A stretch of DNA of 64,000 nt from Anaerosacchariphilus polymeriproducens (GCF_003363435.1 NZ_QRCT01000014.1:1-64000); one strand, 5' to 3'; positions 17,430 to 27,892 are shown, counted from the first letter of the stretch. Notes: generated by a model not told the origin, from the sequence alone. Program-made: numbers and translations.

Positions 17430-17469
17430 AGCAGGAGGTTAATCATTTATTTATGATTAGCCTCCTGCT
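17430..17469. terminator. Bidirectional terminator between metE and the bgl genes
   Basis: AGCAGGAGGTTAATCAT (17430-17446) and ATGATTAGCCTCCTGCT (17453-17469) form a 17-base stem with one G-T pair and a 6-base loop, placed between two convergent genes. Confidence 0.8.
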
Positions 17470-17477
17470 CTCTCCAA

Positions 17478-18941
<1,464 letters not shown>

Positions 18942-18966
18942 TCAAGAATTCTCAAAACACAGAAAA

Positions 18967-20835
18967 TTATATTAATTTTATAATCCTATCTTCTTTACAA
19001 GACTTACCTGTTTTTAATAATTCCATTTTTTCAAAATCATCACTATTTGTAACTATAACTGCTATTACTGTACGTTTCAGTTTTGAAATCTTTTCTATAT
19101 CAAAATCAATCAGACGTTGTCCAAGACTTACTTTATCTCCAACATTTACATATGTTATAAATCCATCCCCATTTAACTCTACCGTATCAATTCCAACATG
19201 AATAAGTATTTCAACGCCATCGTCACTGACTAAACCAACTGCATGTTTGGTATCAGATACCTGAACAACCCTTCCATTAAATGGAGCATATACATGCCCA
19301 TCTATCGGTTCAATACCACAACCCTGTCCTAAAACACCATCTGAAAACACCCCATCACAAATATCTGTTAAAGGAATTACATTTCCTTCAGCAGGAGCAA
19401 AAACATCCCCCTTTTCCAATTCAATGCTTTTACTAATAATTTCTTCATTTTTTTCATTCGTTCTATTTTCATATTTTAAAGATAAGATATAAGTAAGTAT
19501 CGCTGTTACAACAACCGTTATCACCAAAGCAATTAAAATATTATAAAAAAACTGCATGGTATTATCACCAATATAAAGTAACACTGCCGGCAAGCCGGAT
19601 GAACCAGTTGCAAAACGATGTGTATGTGTTAATCCGGCAAAAATTCCACCACTAGCACCACCAATCATTGATGCAATCAAAGGATATTTTTTCGGAAGAT
19701 TTACTCCATATAAAGCAGGCTCAGTAATCCCCATTAGACCGGTTATACCTGCAGATGTCGCAATCTGTTTCGTCTTTTTATCTTTTGTTCTAATACTAAC
19801 TACAAACGCAGCAGTTCCCTGTGCAATATTAGAACAAACACATCCTGGTCCAAATATACTGTCATATCCTAAATTAGCCATCTGCATAACTCCTAGTGGT
19901 GCAACACCATTATGCAATCCAAACATAACCATAATTGGCAAGAAACCACCAATCAAGACAGCAGGTGCCCAGCTTGCATTTGTACTTAAAAAAGTAAAGA
20001 AAACCGCTAAATATTTTCCGATTATACTTCCAATAGGGCCAAGAACAGACAACGCTAATGTTCCCATAACCAAAAATGTTAACATTGGTACAAATACAAG
20101 TTTTACTGATTGTGGTATTAATTTATCAAACCACTTCTCAACATATGACTGCACTAATACTACAAGTATAATTGGAATCACAGTAGATGCATAAGTAGTA
20201 AGTGTAAAAGGAATTACTTCAAACAAATGTACTGCATCTCCTGCCGTTACCAATTCTGTCCATCCCGGGTGCATCATAATTCCAGCCACTGCTGCAGCTA
20301 AGATCGGATTACATTTTAACTTTTGTGCTTCTGAAAAAGCTAAAAGAATAGGTAAGAAGTAGAATACCGCATCAGCAAAAAAATTTAAAATAATATAAGT
20401 CTGTGAAGTTTTGGTTATCAAATTGAATACAACTAATAACGCAAGCAGTGCTTTTACCATACCTGCTCCAGATAATGCAGGAATTATAGGTTGAAAAGTT
20501 CCCGCCACAAAATCAATAACGACTCCTGCTACATTTCTTTTTTTATTATTTTTAGTTTCTTTTACTTCTCGATTTTCGTTTTTATTCTGTACATATTTTT
20601 CAATTTCTTCAAAAACATTCTTTACATGCATTCCAATTACTATTTGAAATACCCCTCCACTAGTAAGAGTTTTTGAAACACCGTCTAAATTTTCTAATGC
20701 TTTTCTATTTACTTTACTTTCTTCAATTAATTTAAAACGCAGTCTTGTTTGGCAATGATAAACTCCCTCAACATTTTCTGCTCCGCCAACATACCCCAAT
20801 ATTTTACTAGCTAAATTTTCATATTCTTTACTCAT
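18967..20835 (-). CDS. bglP: Beta-glucoside PTS transporter, EIIBCA
   Basis: A 622-residue PTS permease with all three domains in the order B-C-A. EIIB (1-90) carries the phosphorylated cysteine in VYHCQTRLRF (about C27). EIIC (about 110-460) is multi-helical with LFGLHNGVAPLG-like and GITEPALYG motifs. EIIA (about 475-622) has the active-site histidine in EILIHVGIDTVEL. It imports and phosphorylates beta-glucosides. AGGAG lies before the ATG. A separate promoter lies about 120 bases upstream, after the terminator of the rpiR-type gene. Confidence 0.94.
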   Translation of the reverse strand: MSKEYENLASKILGYVGGAENVEGVYHCQTRLRFKLIEESKVNRKALENLDGVSKTLTSGGVFQIVIGMHVKNVFEEIEKYVQNKNENREVKETKNNKKRNVAGVVIDFVAGTFQPIIPALSGAGMVKALLALLVVFNLITKTSQTYIILNFFADAVFYFLPILLAFSEAQKLKCNPILAAAVAGIMMHPGWTELVTAGDAVHLFEVIPFTLTTYASTVIPIILVVLVQSYVEKWFDKLIPQSVKLVFVPMLTFLVMGTLALSVLGPIGSIIGKYLAVFFTFLSTNASWAPAVLIGGFLPIMVMFGLHNGVAPLGVMQMANLGYDSIFGPGCVCSNIAQGTAAFVVSIRTKDKKTKQIATSAGITGLMGITEPALYGVNLPKKYPLIASMIGGASGGIFAGLTHTHRFATGSSGLPAVLLYIGDNTMQFFYNILIALVITVVVTAILTYILSLKYENRTNEKNEEIISKSIELEKGDVFAPAEGNVIPLTDICDGVFSDGVLGQGCGIEPIDGHVYAPFNGRVVQVSDTKHAVGLVSDDGVEILIHVGIDTVELNGDGFITYVNVGDKVSLGQRLIDFDIEKISKLKRTVIAVIVTNSDDFEKMELLKTGKSCKEDRIIKLI

Positions 20836-20914
20836 AGGTTTTCTCCTTATAAAAAATCTAAAATAATTACCGTATTTTAACCATCATCCCATAATTCTGT
20901 CTTATAAGCGAATC

Positions 20915-20965
20915 AGTACATGTGCACCTGTACTAATTATGCTTCTTATTTACAAATAAATTATA
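20915..20965 (-). promoter_or_regulatory. bglP promoter with downstream palindrome
   Basis: The minus strand has an extended -10 TGCTATAAT (core 20960-20965), with no good -35. About 20-40 bases downstream of it lies the palindrome AGTACA (20915-20920)/TGTACT (20929-20934) with 8 bases between, a likely operator or roadblock site for the local regulator. Confidence 0.5.
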
Positions 20966-21032
20966 GCATTATGCACAAAGTAAGGCGATAGTTTTTGTGC
21001 CGTGTTATTTCATACTATTATAATAAATTCTT

Positions 21033-21046
21033 TATTTCATGAAATA
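21033..21046. promoter_or_regulatory. Palindrome TATTTCATGAAATA upstream of bglP
   Basis: A perfect 14-base palindrome, with further TTTCAT half-sites at about 21007-21012 and 21050-21055. It lies 70-80 bases upstream of the bglP -10. RpiR-type regulators bind such palindromes, so this is a candidate activator site for the adjacent regulator. Confidence 0.45.
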
Positions 21047-21079
21047 CCGTTTCATAGAATATGAAAATATATTTAAAAA

Positions 21080-21123
21080 GCCAGAATTACAGAAACAATC
21101 TCAGCGTTCATTATAATCCTGGC
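21080..21123 (-). terminator. Terminator of the RpiR-family gene
   Basis: Minus strand GCCAGGATTA (21123-21114) pairs with TAATTCTGGC (21089-21080) and is followed by TTTTTAAAT. It ends the regulator transcript about 15 bases after its stop. Confidence 0.7.
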
Positions 21124-21135
21124 ATAAAATATTTT

Positions 21136-22062
21136 TTAATTAAATTCTTCCTCATGTGACCATATTTGAGATTCTTTATCTTCTCTCATATTTGTATAAA
21201 GTGAAAATCGTTCTTCCTTCTCTAAATATCTTGAAACATCAAGCTTATACTCCATATTTTTTTGATAATTCATATTGAAACAACAGGAAAACAAAACATT
21301 TAGTATATATATAATGGATTCTTCCGTAGCAAAAGTAGCTACTTTGCTATAAAGTTTTTCTCTGGAAGACATGGATAACACGCAATCTGCATGTTCTCTA
21401 AGATAACTATCCCCTAATCCTGTAATCGCAATGACAGGTACATGGTTTTGTTTTAAAACCGGAATAAATCGCAAAGGAATACGATTAGGATTATTACCTG
21501 AATACGATATCACTATCGCGCAATCATTGGACTTTAATGTATGCATCAATAAACCTTGATCTCCATCACTAATAAGAACCTGACGCCCTATTGTATACAT
21601 TTTCCTTTTAAAAAGATTTCCAACATATATATTAGGCGAATGACCAAATATTGATATATTATGAGATTTCTGTATTAATCCAACCGCTTTTTCCACCTGA
21701 CCAATATCAAGCTGGTCAGCCGTATCTAAAATGCTTTCAATTTGAAGATTACACATTTTATATACAAGATCTTTCGTTTTATCTCCCTCTAAAAATGGGA
21801 TATTAGGGTCAATATCTGTATAGTGAGTCTCTTCATAATGTAATTCATCTAAAAAAACTTGCAAAAACTCTTTCCATCCGGAAAACCCAAGTATCTTTGC
21901 AAAACGTACTAATGTAGATTTTGAAGTATATGTTTTTTCTGCAATTTCCTGCATTGAATATTTTTTAATATTGCTTTTTTCATTTAGTATAAATTCACCA
22001 ATTGCCTTCCTTGCATCTGTATACTGGTGTGTTACCTCCTCAATATGTTGAAACAATAACAA
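21136..22062 (-). CDS. RpiR/MurR-family regulator with SIS domain
   Basis: A 308-residue regulator. The N-terminal HTH_6 domain shows IGEFILNEKSNIKKYSMQEI then YTSKSTLVRFAKILGFSGW. A SIS phosphosugar-binding domain follows (residues 120-250: SIFGHSPNIYVGNLF, CAIVISYSGNN). It probably senses a phosphosugar made by the neighbouring PTS/GH1 genes and controls them, by position. The start is a TTG at 22062 with GGGGG 8 bases upstream; no ATG is available. Confidence 0.87.
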   Translation of the reverse strand: MLLFQHIEEVTHQYTDARKAIGEFILNEKSNIKKYSMQEIAEKTYTSKSTLVRFAKILGFSGWKEFLQVFLDELHYEETHYTDIDPNIPFLEGDKTKDLVYKMCNLQIESILDTADQLDIGQVEKAVGLIQKSHNISIFGHSPNIYVGNLFKRKMYTIGRQVLISDGDQGLLMHTLKSNDCAIVISYSGNNPNRIPLRFIPVLKQNHVPVIAITGLGDSYLREHADCVLSMSSREKLYSKVATFATEESIIYILNVLFSCCFNMNYQKNMEYKLDVSRYLEKEERFSLYTNMREDKESQIWSHEEEFN

Positions 22063-22170
22063 TAGAATATCCCCCTTTATAAAATATATAATTATTATAA
22101 AACATCAACGACTAACCTATTCAATAAACTATCTGTATCTGCACTTGATGGGAGAATTTGTCATATCATA

Positions 22171-22851
22171 TTATTTTTCTGCAATTTCATTAATACAATT
22201 TATCGTATTTAAAGTCCTTGGAAAACCGATATAAGGAATACACCAAGTGATAGCAGATAAAAGTTCGTCTCGCCTATTACCAACATTTAAGTTTCCTGCT
22301 ATATGTGCTTTTAACTGAGGTTCACAGCCCCCAAGGGTTGCCAGACAACAAAATGTCAGGAGTTCTCGGACATTTAAGGCAACTATTCCCCTTGTATAAA
22401 AATCTCCAAAGCAGTAAGCAGATAAGTAATCTTTAATATGCATTAAATCATCAGGTTCAGAAATTCTCATGTTTTTAATTCTATCTTTTCCAAAAATACT
22501 CTGTTGAACCGATAAGCCTTTTATAAAACGCTTTTCACCAACTGTTTTAGATTGCTTTTTAAGCGGAAGCTCTACACCATTTTCTTTTAGTGTTACATAT
22601 ATCACTTCTAAAGCTTCTTCCACCTTTGAGTAACCAACATAAGGGGTGCACTGTATTGCCGACTCACTTAAAAGTTCAGGTAATACACCTGCTTCTAAAG
22701 ATGTTTTCACTTCTTTCTTAATTTCTTTTACCGTTCCAAGCGTTGTTAGGACTACAATAGAAATCATTGCTTTTATTTCTCTGTTTAAACTGCCATATTT
22801 TGACACTTCATTTTCTTTAAAATTATTAATAATTTTTTGAAATTCTTCCAT
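22171..22851 (-). CDS. Carboxymuconolactone decarboxylase-family protein (tandem CMD)
   Basis: A 226-residue protein with two CMD-like helical repeats: IVVLTTLGTVKEIKKEV with QCTPYVGYSKVEEAL in the first, and LLTFCCLATLGGCEPQLKAH with WCIPYIGFPRTLNT in the second. It lacks the CxxC of AhpD-type peroxidase partners, although single cysteines are present in each repeat. It lies 78 bases after the aldo/keto reductase gene and probably shares its MerR-controlled promoter, which suggests a role in electrophile or quinone handling. The substrate is unknown. Confidence 0.82.
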   Translation of the reverse strand: MEEFQKIINNFKENEVSKYGSLNREIKAMISIVVLTTLGTVKEIKKEVKTSLEAGVLPELLSESAIQCTPYVGYSKVEEALEVIYVTLKENGVELPLKKQSKTVGEKRFIKGLSVQQSIFGKDRIKNMRISEPDDLMHIKDYLSAYCFGDFYTRGIVALNVRELLTFCCLATLGGCEPQLKAHIAGNLNVGNRRDELLSAITWCIPYIGFPRTLNTINCINEIAEK

Positions 22852-22929
22852 CTTACAAATAAGCCTCCTTTATTAATTAGAAATTATATTCTTCCGACTA
22901 TTAAAGTTTATTACGCAATATGTGCAAAT

Positions 22930-23889
22930 TTAAAGAGCTCCTACAATTTTATGAGGCAGATATAATTCTTCCAAATATTCTACCTCCTCCTTACTCAGTA
23001 TCATATCAAGACTGCCGGCTGCATCATCAAAATACTCTGCTTTCGTTGCTCCAATAAGAGGAGAAGTTACTCCTTTTGCAAACTGCCATGCCAATGCAAT
23101 CTGCGTCATTGTACAATTACGCTTTTCTGATAATTCTGATACTCTTTTTACGATTTTTAAATCAGAATCCTTCATACTGTCATATTTATCAATTGCAACA
23201 ACATCTGTCTGACTACGCAATGTATCAGCTGACCAAGGTCTGGATAATCTTCCGGCTGCAAGAGGACTATACGGTGTTAAAACAACACCCTGTTCCTTAC
23301 AAATCGGAATCAATTCTTTTTCATCCTCTCGATACAAAAGGTTATAATGATTCTGCATGGACACAAACTTTGTCCATCCATTCTTTTCAGCAGCATTCTG
23401 AAGTTTAGCGAACTGATAACCATACATAGCCGATGCACCAATTGCACGAACCTTTCCAGACAGAACTACTTTATGAAGAGCCTCCATAGTCTCCTCAACT
23501 GGTGTTTGATAATCAAATCGGTGAATAATTAATAAATCCACATAATCTGTCCCCAACCTTTTTAAGGACCCGTCAAGCTCTCTTGGTACTGCCTCCTTTG
23601 AAAGGTTGCCTTCATTAAAATATACCTTAGTTGCTAATACTACTTTTTCACGAGAAACATTGTTTTTAATTACTCTTCCTAAATATTCCTCACTTGTTCC
23701 GGCAGAATAGCAGTTTGCCGTATCAAAGAAGTTAATTCCAAGATTTAAGGCATTCTTAATAATCGCTTCACTTTCTGTCGGATCTAATGTCCAAGCGTGC
23801 ATTTTACTAGCGGGATCACCAAAGCTCATGCATCCTACACATAACCGGGATACTCTTATCCCTGAACTTCCCAATTGAACATATTCCAT
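22930..23889 (-). CDS. Aldo/keto reductase
   Basis: About 319 residues starting at the ATG at 23889 (MEYVQLGSSGIRVS), which has AAAGGATG upstream; the frame extends further 5' without support. An NADPH-dependent (beta/alpha)8 oxidoreductase with the tetrad Asp and Tyr in DTANCYSAG, Lys in LATKVYF and His in IIHRFD, and the coenzyme-binding end LIGATKAEYFDDA. It resembles the YajO/YdjG-like groups. It reads from a MerR-type promoter shared with the divergent merR gene and probably reduces toxic aldehydes or carbonyls. Confidence 0.9.
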   Translation of the reverse strand: MEYVQLGSSGIRVSRLCVGCMSFGDPASKMHAWTLDPTESEAIIKNALNLGINFFDTANCYSAGTSEEYLGRVIKNNVSREKVVLATKVYFNEGNLSKEAVPRELDGSLKRLGTDYVDLLIIHRFDYQTPVEETMEALHKVVLSGKVRAIGASAMYGYQFAKLQNAAEKNGWTKFVSMQNHYNLLYREDEKELIPICKEQGVVLTPYSPLAAGRLSRPWSADTLRSQTDVVAIDKYDSMKDSDLKIVKRVSELSEKRNCTMTQIALAWQFAKGVTSPLIGATKAEYFDDAAGSLDMILSKEEVEYLEELYLPHKIVGAL

Positions 23890-24004
23890 TTTTCTCATCC
23901 TTTCATAAATAATTTGTAAAATTTTCTGTTTCAAAGATATCTTCATACACAAAAAGTCACATCTATAACTTGATAGAAATGATTGATTGTTGTATGATAT
24001 TAAC

Positions 24005-24035
24005 ATCATACAACCTAAACCTAACTTTAGGTCAA
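24005..24035 (-). promoter_or_regulatory. MerR-type promoter with 19-base spacer and operator
   Basis: Minus strand TTGACC (24030-24035), a 19-base spacer and TATGAT (24005-24010). The spacer holds the inverted repeat ACCTAAA/TTTAGGT (24013-24019 and 24026-24032). A 19-base spacer with a central dyad is the hallmark of promoters twisted into activity by MerR proteins. It drives the reductase gene. Confidence 0.85.
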
Positions 24036-24062
24036 TAACTATTTATTTTTTCGGAGGTTATC

Positions 24063-24485
24063 ATGACATATTCAATTGGAGAAATATCAGAAATGTTAAA
24101 CATATCAATTTCAACGCTGCGATACTATGACAAAGAAGGGCTGCTTCCCTTAGTAAACAGAACCCCAGGAAATATCCGTGCATTTAACGAAACTGACATA
24201 GAATGCTTAAAAATGATAGAATGCTTGAAAACTACAGGAATGCTGCTGAAAGATATTAAGACATTTTTTGAATGGTGTGAAGAAGGCGATTCAACTATAG
24301 AAAAGCGCTACGAATTGTTTCTTATGCAAAAAGAAAAGACCGAGAAACAAATCGAAGAATTGCAAAAAGCACTTGCCCGTATCAATTATAAATGTGAATT
24401 TTATAGAATATCCAAAGAGAAAGGAACTACTGATGTTCCAGGATTAAGAGAAGAATTATCTATGAAATTTTTATCATTAAAGTAG
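24063..24485 (+). CDS. MerR-family regulator of the aldo/keto reductase operon
   Basis: A 140-residue regulator. The winged-HTH reads YSIGEISEMLNISISTLRYYDKEGLLP, then a long dimerisation helix (residues 75-115) and a short tail. The single conserved cysteine of AdhR/NmlR-type thiol sensors could be Cys64 or Cys83, but the match is not exact. It is transcribed divergently from the reductase across the MerR-type operator. Ribosome site GGAGG, 7 bases before the ATG. Confidence 0.88.
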   Translation: MTYSIGEISEMLNISISTLRYYDKEGLLPLVNRTPGNIRAFNETDIECLKMIECLKTTGMLLKDIKTFFEWCEEGDSTIEKRYELFLMQKEKTEKQIEELQKALARINYKCEFYRISKEKGTTDVPGLREELSMKFLSLK

Positions 24486-24561
24486 AAACTATCAATTATT
24501 CTGTACCTTTGAAGGTGAATCCTTTAATTTTTACTAATAAGAAAATCAGACTGCCAGAAAA

Positions 24562-24598
24562 ACTCTGACCAAACCCTATTTTACTAATAGGTCAGAGT
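24562..24598. terminator. Bidirectional terminator after the merR gene
   Basis: ACTCTGACC (24562-24570) and GGTCAGAGT (24590-24598), with an inner CCTATT/AATAGG pairing, lie between two convergent genes. Confidence 0.65.
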
Positions 24599-24621
24599 AC
24601 TTCTTGCAATGCTTAAAACTT

Positions 24622-25230
24622 TTATATATTATTTTGATTCGTTTCCGGTTGCTTATCCGACGGATTTTGTTCCTCTTGATTCTTATCTTTTGACGTTTGA
24701 GACATTACAATTATTTTTTCCATTTCTTGAATGACATCATCCTTTTTTGTATAGGTAATCTTCAAAATTTTACCTACTTCTATGTCTTCAAGACTGCCTT
24801 TCGACTCTGTCTCACCATCTTTTACGTATATAATACTTTCATCTTCAATCGTAATCACTTGTTCCTCCGTTTTCATCTCAGGCATTTCATCCTTCGATGG
24901 TTTCTCTTGATCATCTTTAGGAACATCTTTAGAATCTGGTTCTTCACCTTTCCTTTTTTCATTTTGAGGAGGTGCACCCATTTTGTTTACTGCAAGGGTA
25001 ATTTCTTTTCCATCTACTTTTGTAACCTGTCCAGATACACCATTTCCCTTCTCCATAGATATTTCATCTTTTGTTTGATTTTCAGTACCTATTTCTTCTT
25101 TTGCTGTATCTTCTTTTTTTATATTCTCATTGGAACTACTATCCTTGGTCGCATCAGAGCATCCCACTACCATAATTATTATAAAAGAATTTACAATCAA
25201 AAACACAATGAATTTTTTAGTTTTCTTCAC
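24622..25230 (-). CDS. Putative lipoprotein, charged
   Basis: A 202-residue lipoprotein starting at GTG (25230) with GGAG 8 bases upstream. The signal peptide ends in the lipobox VVGC (Cys about 24). A long, low-complexity region rich in K, E and D follows (residues 30-125). Short beta-type segments flank and follow it: VSGQVTKVDGKEITLAV, then QVITIEDESIIYV and VGKILKITYTKKDDV. This pattern resembles secreted DUF5666/OB-like modules with a charged insert. The function is unknown. It stands alone, with a terminator shared with the merR gene. Confidence 0.75.
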   Translation of the reverse strand: MKKTKKFIVFLIVNSFIIIMVVGCSDATKDSSSNENIKKEDTAKEEIGTENQTKDEISMEKGNGVSGQVTKVDGKEITLAVNKMGAPPQNEKRKGEEPDSKDVPKDDQEKPSKDEMPEMKTEEQVITIEDESIIYVKDGETESKGSLEDIEVGKILKITYTKKDDVIQEMEKIIVMSQTSKDKNQEEQNPSDKQPETNQNNI

Positions 25231-25368
25231 TTAATTTACTCCTTTCTATATCTCTATTACCTATTTCGTTTTTAATATTAAAATAGGTTCATGAATGCTG
25301 TGTGATGCTTTTGTGTTTTTTACTAAAATATTCTATTTCACTTTATCCTTGCAAATAAAAAAACTACC

Positions 25369-26064
25369 TCAATTTATGAGTATAGTTTTTTCATCTAAAT
25401 AATGTTTTTCTATTCTAGTTTCTTTAACATATTCCGCCTTCAATTTTTTAAATAATTGATAATGATCTGTTTTTAAATGTTTTTCCAATGCAATAGAGTT
25501 TTCCCAAGTTTCGATCAGTAAGATTTTTCTATGATCTTCGACTGCGCAATAATACTCGTACTTAATATTTCCTGCTTCTTTCCGAGACTTTTCAACGATT
25601 CCTTGCTCAATTAGTTTCTTATAAAACTCTTTTCTTAAACTTGCCTTCATTTCGAAAATAATATTTAATGTGAGCATCTTACGCCTTTTGTTCAACTCAT
25701 GAAGTGCATTCTGAATGGATAATGTTTTAAGAACTGTAAAGTTATTTTCAAATTCTTTTCTCCATTTCTTTACAATATTCTTAATTTCTTTCTCTTTATT
25801 TTCAATAAAAATTACATATTTACAATCCGTTTGACTCATTTTCGGTATAAATTCAGAAACTTCCCATTCGATATCTTCTTTATCTTCTTCGAAGCCATTT
25901 CTTACATCTATAATAAGGCTACTTCCTTGATAATGCTCTAATAGTTCCAAAGAATATTTTTCGGGTTCTCTGAATTGTTCACCGCTACAAGCTTTTTTCC
26001 AAGATAATAAAACTACATTCTCATTCTCAATGTACTCTACTGCACAAAAATCTGAATAATACAT
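25369..26064 (-). CDS. ABM-domain (quinol monooxygenase-like) protein with N-terminal STAS-like region
   Basis: A 231-residue protein. Residues 130-225 resemble the antibiotic biosynthesis monooxygenase ferredoxin-like fold (NIIFEMKASLRKEFYKKL, YEYYCAVEDHRKILLIETW, ALEKHLKTDHYQ), used by quinol oxygenases and heme-degrading enzymes. Residues 1-125 form a separate alpha/beta domain (SSLIIDVRNGF, CKYVIFIENKEK) that looks STAS- or rhodanese-like but has no catalytic cysteine. It lies 44 bases after the carbonic anhydrase gene on the same strand. The function is unassigned. Confidence 0.65.
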   Translation of the reverse strand: MYYSDFCAVEYIENENVVLLSWKKACSGEQFREPEKYSLELLEHYQGSSLIIDVRNGFEEDKEDIEWEVSEFIPKMSQTDCKYVIFIENKEKEIKNIVKKWRKEFENNFTVLKTLSIQNALHELNKRRKMLTLNIIFEMKASLRKEFYKKLIEQGIVEKSRKEAGNIKYEYYCAVEDHRKILLIETWENSIALEKHLKTDHYQLFKKLKAEYVKETRIEKHYLDEKTILIN

Positions 26065-26108
26065 ATCAAGATGTCCCTCCTTATTTATTAATATTATACT
26101 CCCTAATA

Positions 26109-26822
26109 TTATTCAAACCAGGTTACTTCCCCTGAATCTAATATGTATTTGGCTCCAATCACTTGTACATCTTTATCTTCTATCCCCTTTTTTAGAATCT
26201 CACTGGATTCTTTCAGTTCTTTTACTCCCGCTTCTATATTAAAATCAATTGCTTTATCAATCAGGCTGTCTTTATCTTTTAAATTAAGTGCTTCGGCTTT
26301 TTCTACAGAAGGATTTATTTTGGTCAAAAGTTCATGAATTGACTTAGTATCCTGTTTAGAAGGCTGCTCCTTCGCTTCTACTGCTGCAGTAATTGCACCA
26401 CAATTTTCATGTCCTAACAAAACAACTAATTTTGCTCCTGCATGTTCAACGCCATACTCAATACTTGCCATTTCATCTGTATCAATTACATTTCCTGCTA
26501 CACGAATCACAAATAGATCACCTAATCCCTGATCAAAAATATATTCAGGCACAACTCGTGAATCAGAACAGGTAATTACTACCGCAAATGGTTTTTGACC
26601 TTTTACTAATTCTTTTCTTTTCGTATCTCCTAAATCAAAATTTTCCATTTTACCTTCTATATAACGTTTGTTGCCCTGTTTTAAAATATTTAAAGCATCT
26701 GCCGCATTATCTGTAGTCTGATCTTTAAATACCGCTTCCACTTTTTGTGTTTTTCCACATGCACACATAGAAATAGCCATAATCATCACCATTAAAATCG
26801 CACAATACTTTCTTACTTTCAT
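26109..26822 (-). CDS. Exported beta-class carbonic anhydrase (lipoprotein)
   Basis: A 237-residue beta-carbonic anhydrase. The zinc ligands lie in ITCSDSRVVPEYIFD (Cys with the Asp-Arg dyad) and in LLGHENCGAI (His and Cys). The core starts near residue 40 (NILKQGNKRYIEGK). Unusually, it begins with a signal peptide and lipobox (ISMCAC, Cys about 22), so it should sit on the outer membrane face and interconvert CO2 and bicarbonate outside the cell. Length is otherwise normal. The following ABM-domain gene may be co-transcribed. Confidence 0.9.
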   Translation of the reverse strand: MKVRKYCAILMVMIMAISMCACGKTQKVEAVFKDQTTDNAADALNILKQGNKRYIEGKMENFDLGDTKRKELVKGQKPFAVVITCSDSRVVPEYIFDQGLGDLFVIRVAGNVIDTDEMASIEYGVEHAGAKLVVLLGHENCGAITAAVEAKEQPSKQDTKSIHELLTKINPSVEKAEALNLKDKDSLIDKAIDFNIEAGVKELKESSEILKKGIEDKDVQVIGAKYILDSGEVTWFE

Positions 26823-26928
26823 TTCATTTCTCTCCTTTAGTTAATTATTCTCTTATGTCTCTTTTGTATATCCAACAGATATAATTTAATTTTAGCACTA
26901 TCTGGAAATGAAACTTTAAAAAAATTGC

Positions 26929-27696
26929 TCACTTTATCGTCAAATTATTTTTATATTCTCTGATTGATAATCCCATATACTTTTTAAATAAACTGCACAT
27001 ATGACTTTGTGCCGCAAATTCAAGGTCCTCTGCTATCTTAGTTTCAGACTCATCCTCCCAAATTTTTCTTTTTATTATACACAATTTCTTTTGCATCATA
27101 TACTGTTTAGGTGTTATCCCCATCTCCTTTTTAAATAATCGACAAAAATAATATTTAGATACAAATAACTCCTTTGCAATCTTTTCAATACTACATTTTT
27201 CATAAACATGAGCGTTAATATATTCAATTGCTCTATCAACAATTAAATTGTGTCTTGGTATCCTGACTTTAGATCTGAAATCTATTTTTAATTTTAAAAT
27301 GCCTAAAATTGATTCAAAAAATTGTTCTTGATCTTCATGTTCTTTATAATCCTCACACAGTTTTTCAATAGAGCCTCCAATATTTTTAAGTACATATCTA
27401 TTGATACAATAATCGTTCATCCTATAAGCCAATTGGTCTTTTATGCAAATTCCGATATATGAAAATTTAGAAACATATTTCAAAACAATCTTTACATTAG
27501 AAGGCACTATAAATACCATTCCCTGTTCTAATAAATATTCTTTATTTCGCATCTCCAGTCTGGCATTTCCACGTATAATTGTACCAATTAAAAAACAATT
27601 ATACGTATAAAATGGGAACATTATGTTCCCATCGCCTTCGATAATTTCTACAGAATCCTTCTGATAAAATTTTATATTATTTTTTTCCGACTGCAT
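26929..27696 (-). CDS. AraC-family transcriptional regulator
   Basis: A 255-residue regulator with an N-terminal cupin-like sensing region (residues 20-110) and a C-terminal double HTH (about 155-255) with VDRAIEYINAHVYEKCSIEK, FVSKYYFCRLFKKEMGITPK and the final SHMCSLFKKYMGLSIREYK. The ATG at 27696 has GGGGTAGAG upstream. It stands alone; the nearest same-strand genes are the carbonic anhydrase downstream and an orphan gene upstream. The target is unknown. Confidence 0.87.
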   Translation of the reverse strand: MQSEKNNIKFYQKDSVEIIEGDGNIMFPFYTYNCFLIGTIIRGNARLEMRNKEYLLEQGMVFIVPSNVKIVLKYVSKFSYIGICIKDQLAYRMNDYCINRYVLKNIGGSIEKLCEDYKEHEDQEQFFESILGILKLKIDFRSKVRIPRHNLIVDRAIEYINAHVYEKCSIEKIAKELFVSKYYFCRLFKKEMGITPKQYMMQKKLCIIKRKIWEDESETKIAEDLEFAAQSHMCSLFKKYMGLSIREYKNNLTIK

Positions 27697-27860
27697 AATA
27701 CTCTACCCCTTTTAAACAATATATATTTATTGTATAGTTTATTCCCTTTTATACTCCTACTTATTTTACTAAAGTCCACTTTTAGTATAATAATACAAAT
27801 TTATCGACCTATCAATAAAAAATCAAAAAATTAAAAATTCTTATGAAATTCAAACAACTA

Positions 27861-27892
27861 TAAGACCGTACTACGAATCCTGTACGGTCTTA
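27861..27892 (-). terminator. Hairpin after the 108-residue orphan gene
   Basis: TAAGACCGTAC (27861-27871) and GTACGGTCTTA (27882-27892) form an 11-base perfect stem with a 10-base loop, 14 bases after the orphan gene's stop. The U-tract is weak. Confidence 0.55.

Noticed and set aside
24697-25275. 192-residue plus-strand open frame
   Set aside because: Lies opposite the lipoprotein gene; its phenylalanine/histidine-rich translation mirrors the low-complexity K/E/D region.
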